5,478 nt of DNA from Modestobacter sp. (lineage in GTDB: Bacteria; Actinomycetota; Actinomycetes; Mycobacteriales; Geodermatophilaceae). Both the position numbers and the translations under genes were made by a program. The notes beneath the pieces are model-generated. The model saw only the letters and a program-made list of their open reading frames with translations, made no database searches and was not told the DNA's origin. Below, piece after piece: positions 5,145 through 5,478 of this stretch. The stretch is taken from assembly GCA_025965775.1 (NCBI GenBank), contig JAOPWG010000514.1, positions 1 to 5,478 on the forward strand. Direction: 5' to 3'. Each line of letters begins with the position of its first letter. Position 1 is the stretch's first letter.

Positions 5145-5478
5145 ATGATCAGCACCCAGGACGTCAACCGCATCATCGGCACCAACGCCGTCGACAGCGA
5201 CGGCAGCAAGCTCGGCAAGATCGGGCAGGTCTACCTCGACGACCAGACCGGGCGCCCGGAGTGGGCCACGGTCAGCACCGGCCTGTTCGGCACCCAGGAG
5301 TCCTTCGTACCCCTCGCCGAGGCCGAGATCTCCGGCGACAGCCTGCGTGTCCCCTACGACAAGTCACGCGTCAAGGACGCCCCCCGCGTCGACACCGAGC
5401 AGGGCCACCTCTCCCCCGACGAGGAGGCCGAGCTCTACCGCTACTACGGCGTGACCACCGGCGACGCCGGCCAGGCCG
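5145..5478 (+). CDS. PRC-barrel domain protein (C-terminus cut off by window edge)
   Basis: The frame opens MISTQDVNRIIGTNAVDSDGSKLGKIGQVYLD and stays open for 111 codons to the right edge without a stop. Residues of about 5-75 form a PRC-barrel: GTNAVDSDGSKLGKIGQVYLDD (12-33), the strand PEWATVSTGLFGTQESFVPL (38-57), then GDSLRVPYDKSRVKDAPRVD (64-83). HLSPDEEAELYRYYG (88-102) follows as a probable helix. PRC-barrels are small beta-barrels seen in photosynthetic reaction-centre H subunits and in RimM, and in many stand-alone proteins of unknown role. In actinobacteria this N-terminal form is often joined to a C-terminal DUF2382 (YsnF/AvaK, stress-related) domain; that part would lie outside the window and is only an expectation. 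No signal peptide or membrane segment is seen. The leader carries an operator-like palindrome and a stem-loop, so the gene is probably regulated. Confidence 0.87.
   Translation, partial: MISTQDVNRIIGTNAVDSDGSKLGKIGQVYLDDQTGRPEWATVSTGLFGTQESFVPLAEAEISGDSLRVPYDKSRVKDAPRVDTEQGHLSPDEEAELYRYYGVTTGDAGQA

Noticed and set aside
4956..5218. Two short minus-strand open frames (62 and 79 codons) across the TetR-PRC gap
   Set aside because: They lack ribosome binding sites, cover the palindromes and the PRC-barrel start, and show no conserved-looking content.

Overview
The window is very GC-rich chromosomal DNA with G/C at almost every third codon position, GTG starts and GGAGG-type ribosome binding sites. 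This points to a high-GC actinomycete. The protein style (a MalT-like regulator, a TetR with a TetR_C_1-type body, a PRC-barrel protein starting MISTQDVNRIIG) would fit Geodermatophilaceae or relatives such as Blastococcus, Geodermatophilus or Modestobacter. That family-level placement is an inference from memory, not a search. No RNA genes, CRISPR arrays, insertion sequences or phage genes were seen.

Left block, minus strand, transcribed leftward (4014 to 1): a fumarylacetoacetate hydrolase (FAH)-family enzyme (4014-3160), then an alpha/beta hydrolase (3156-2344) only 3 nt after its stop codon, then after a 114-nt gap a large MalT/LuxR-type ATP-binding regulator (2229 to beyond position 1). 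The regulator is cut by the left edge before its expected C-terminal DNA-binding domain. The two enzymes are almost certainly cotranscribed. Pairing an FAH-fold enzyme with an alpha/beta hydrolase is typical of pathways that break down ring-fission products or other beta-keto/enol carboxylates, but the substrate cannot be read from the sequence.

Right block, plus strand: a TetR-family repressor (4184-4969) is divergent from the FAH gene across about 170 nt. It is followed by a 175-nt gap and a PRC-barrel protein (5145 to beyond 5478). That gap holds the most interesting signal in the window: two perfect 13-bp palindromes of the form TTTACG-S-CGTAAA, centred 68 bp apart and looking like a pair of TetR-type operators. 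It also holds a perfect 8-bp stem-loop just upstream of the PRC-barrel ribosome binding site. The left palindrome starts 9 nt after the TetR stop codon, and the right one overlaps a possible stress-sigma-type promoter.

Working picture: two local regulators (TetR and MalT/LuxR type) flank a small catabolic gene pair, and the TetR or a paralogue may instead, or also, control the PRC-barrel gene through the twin operators. Nothing here clearly amounts to an undescribed system. The operator pair plus leader hairpin is the part most worth testing.
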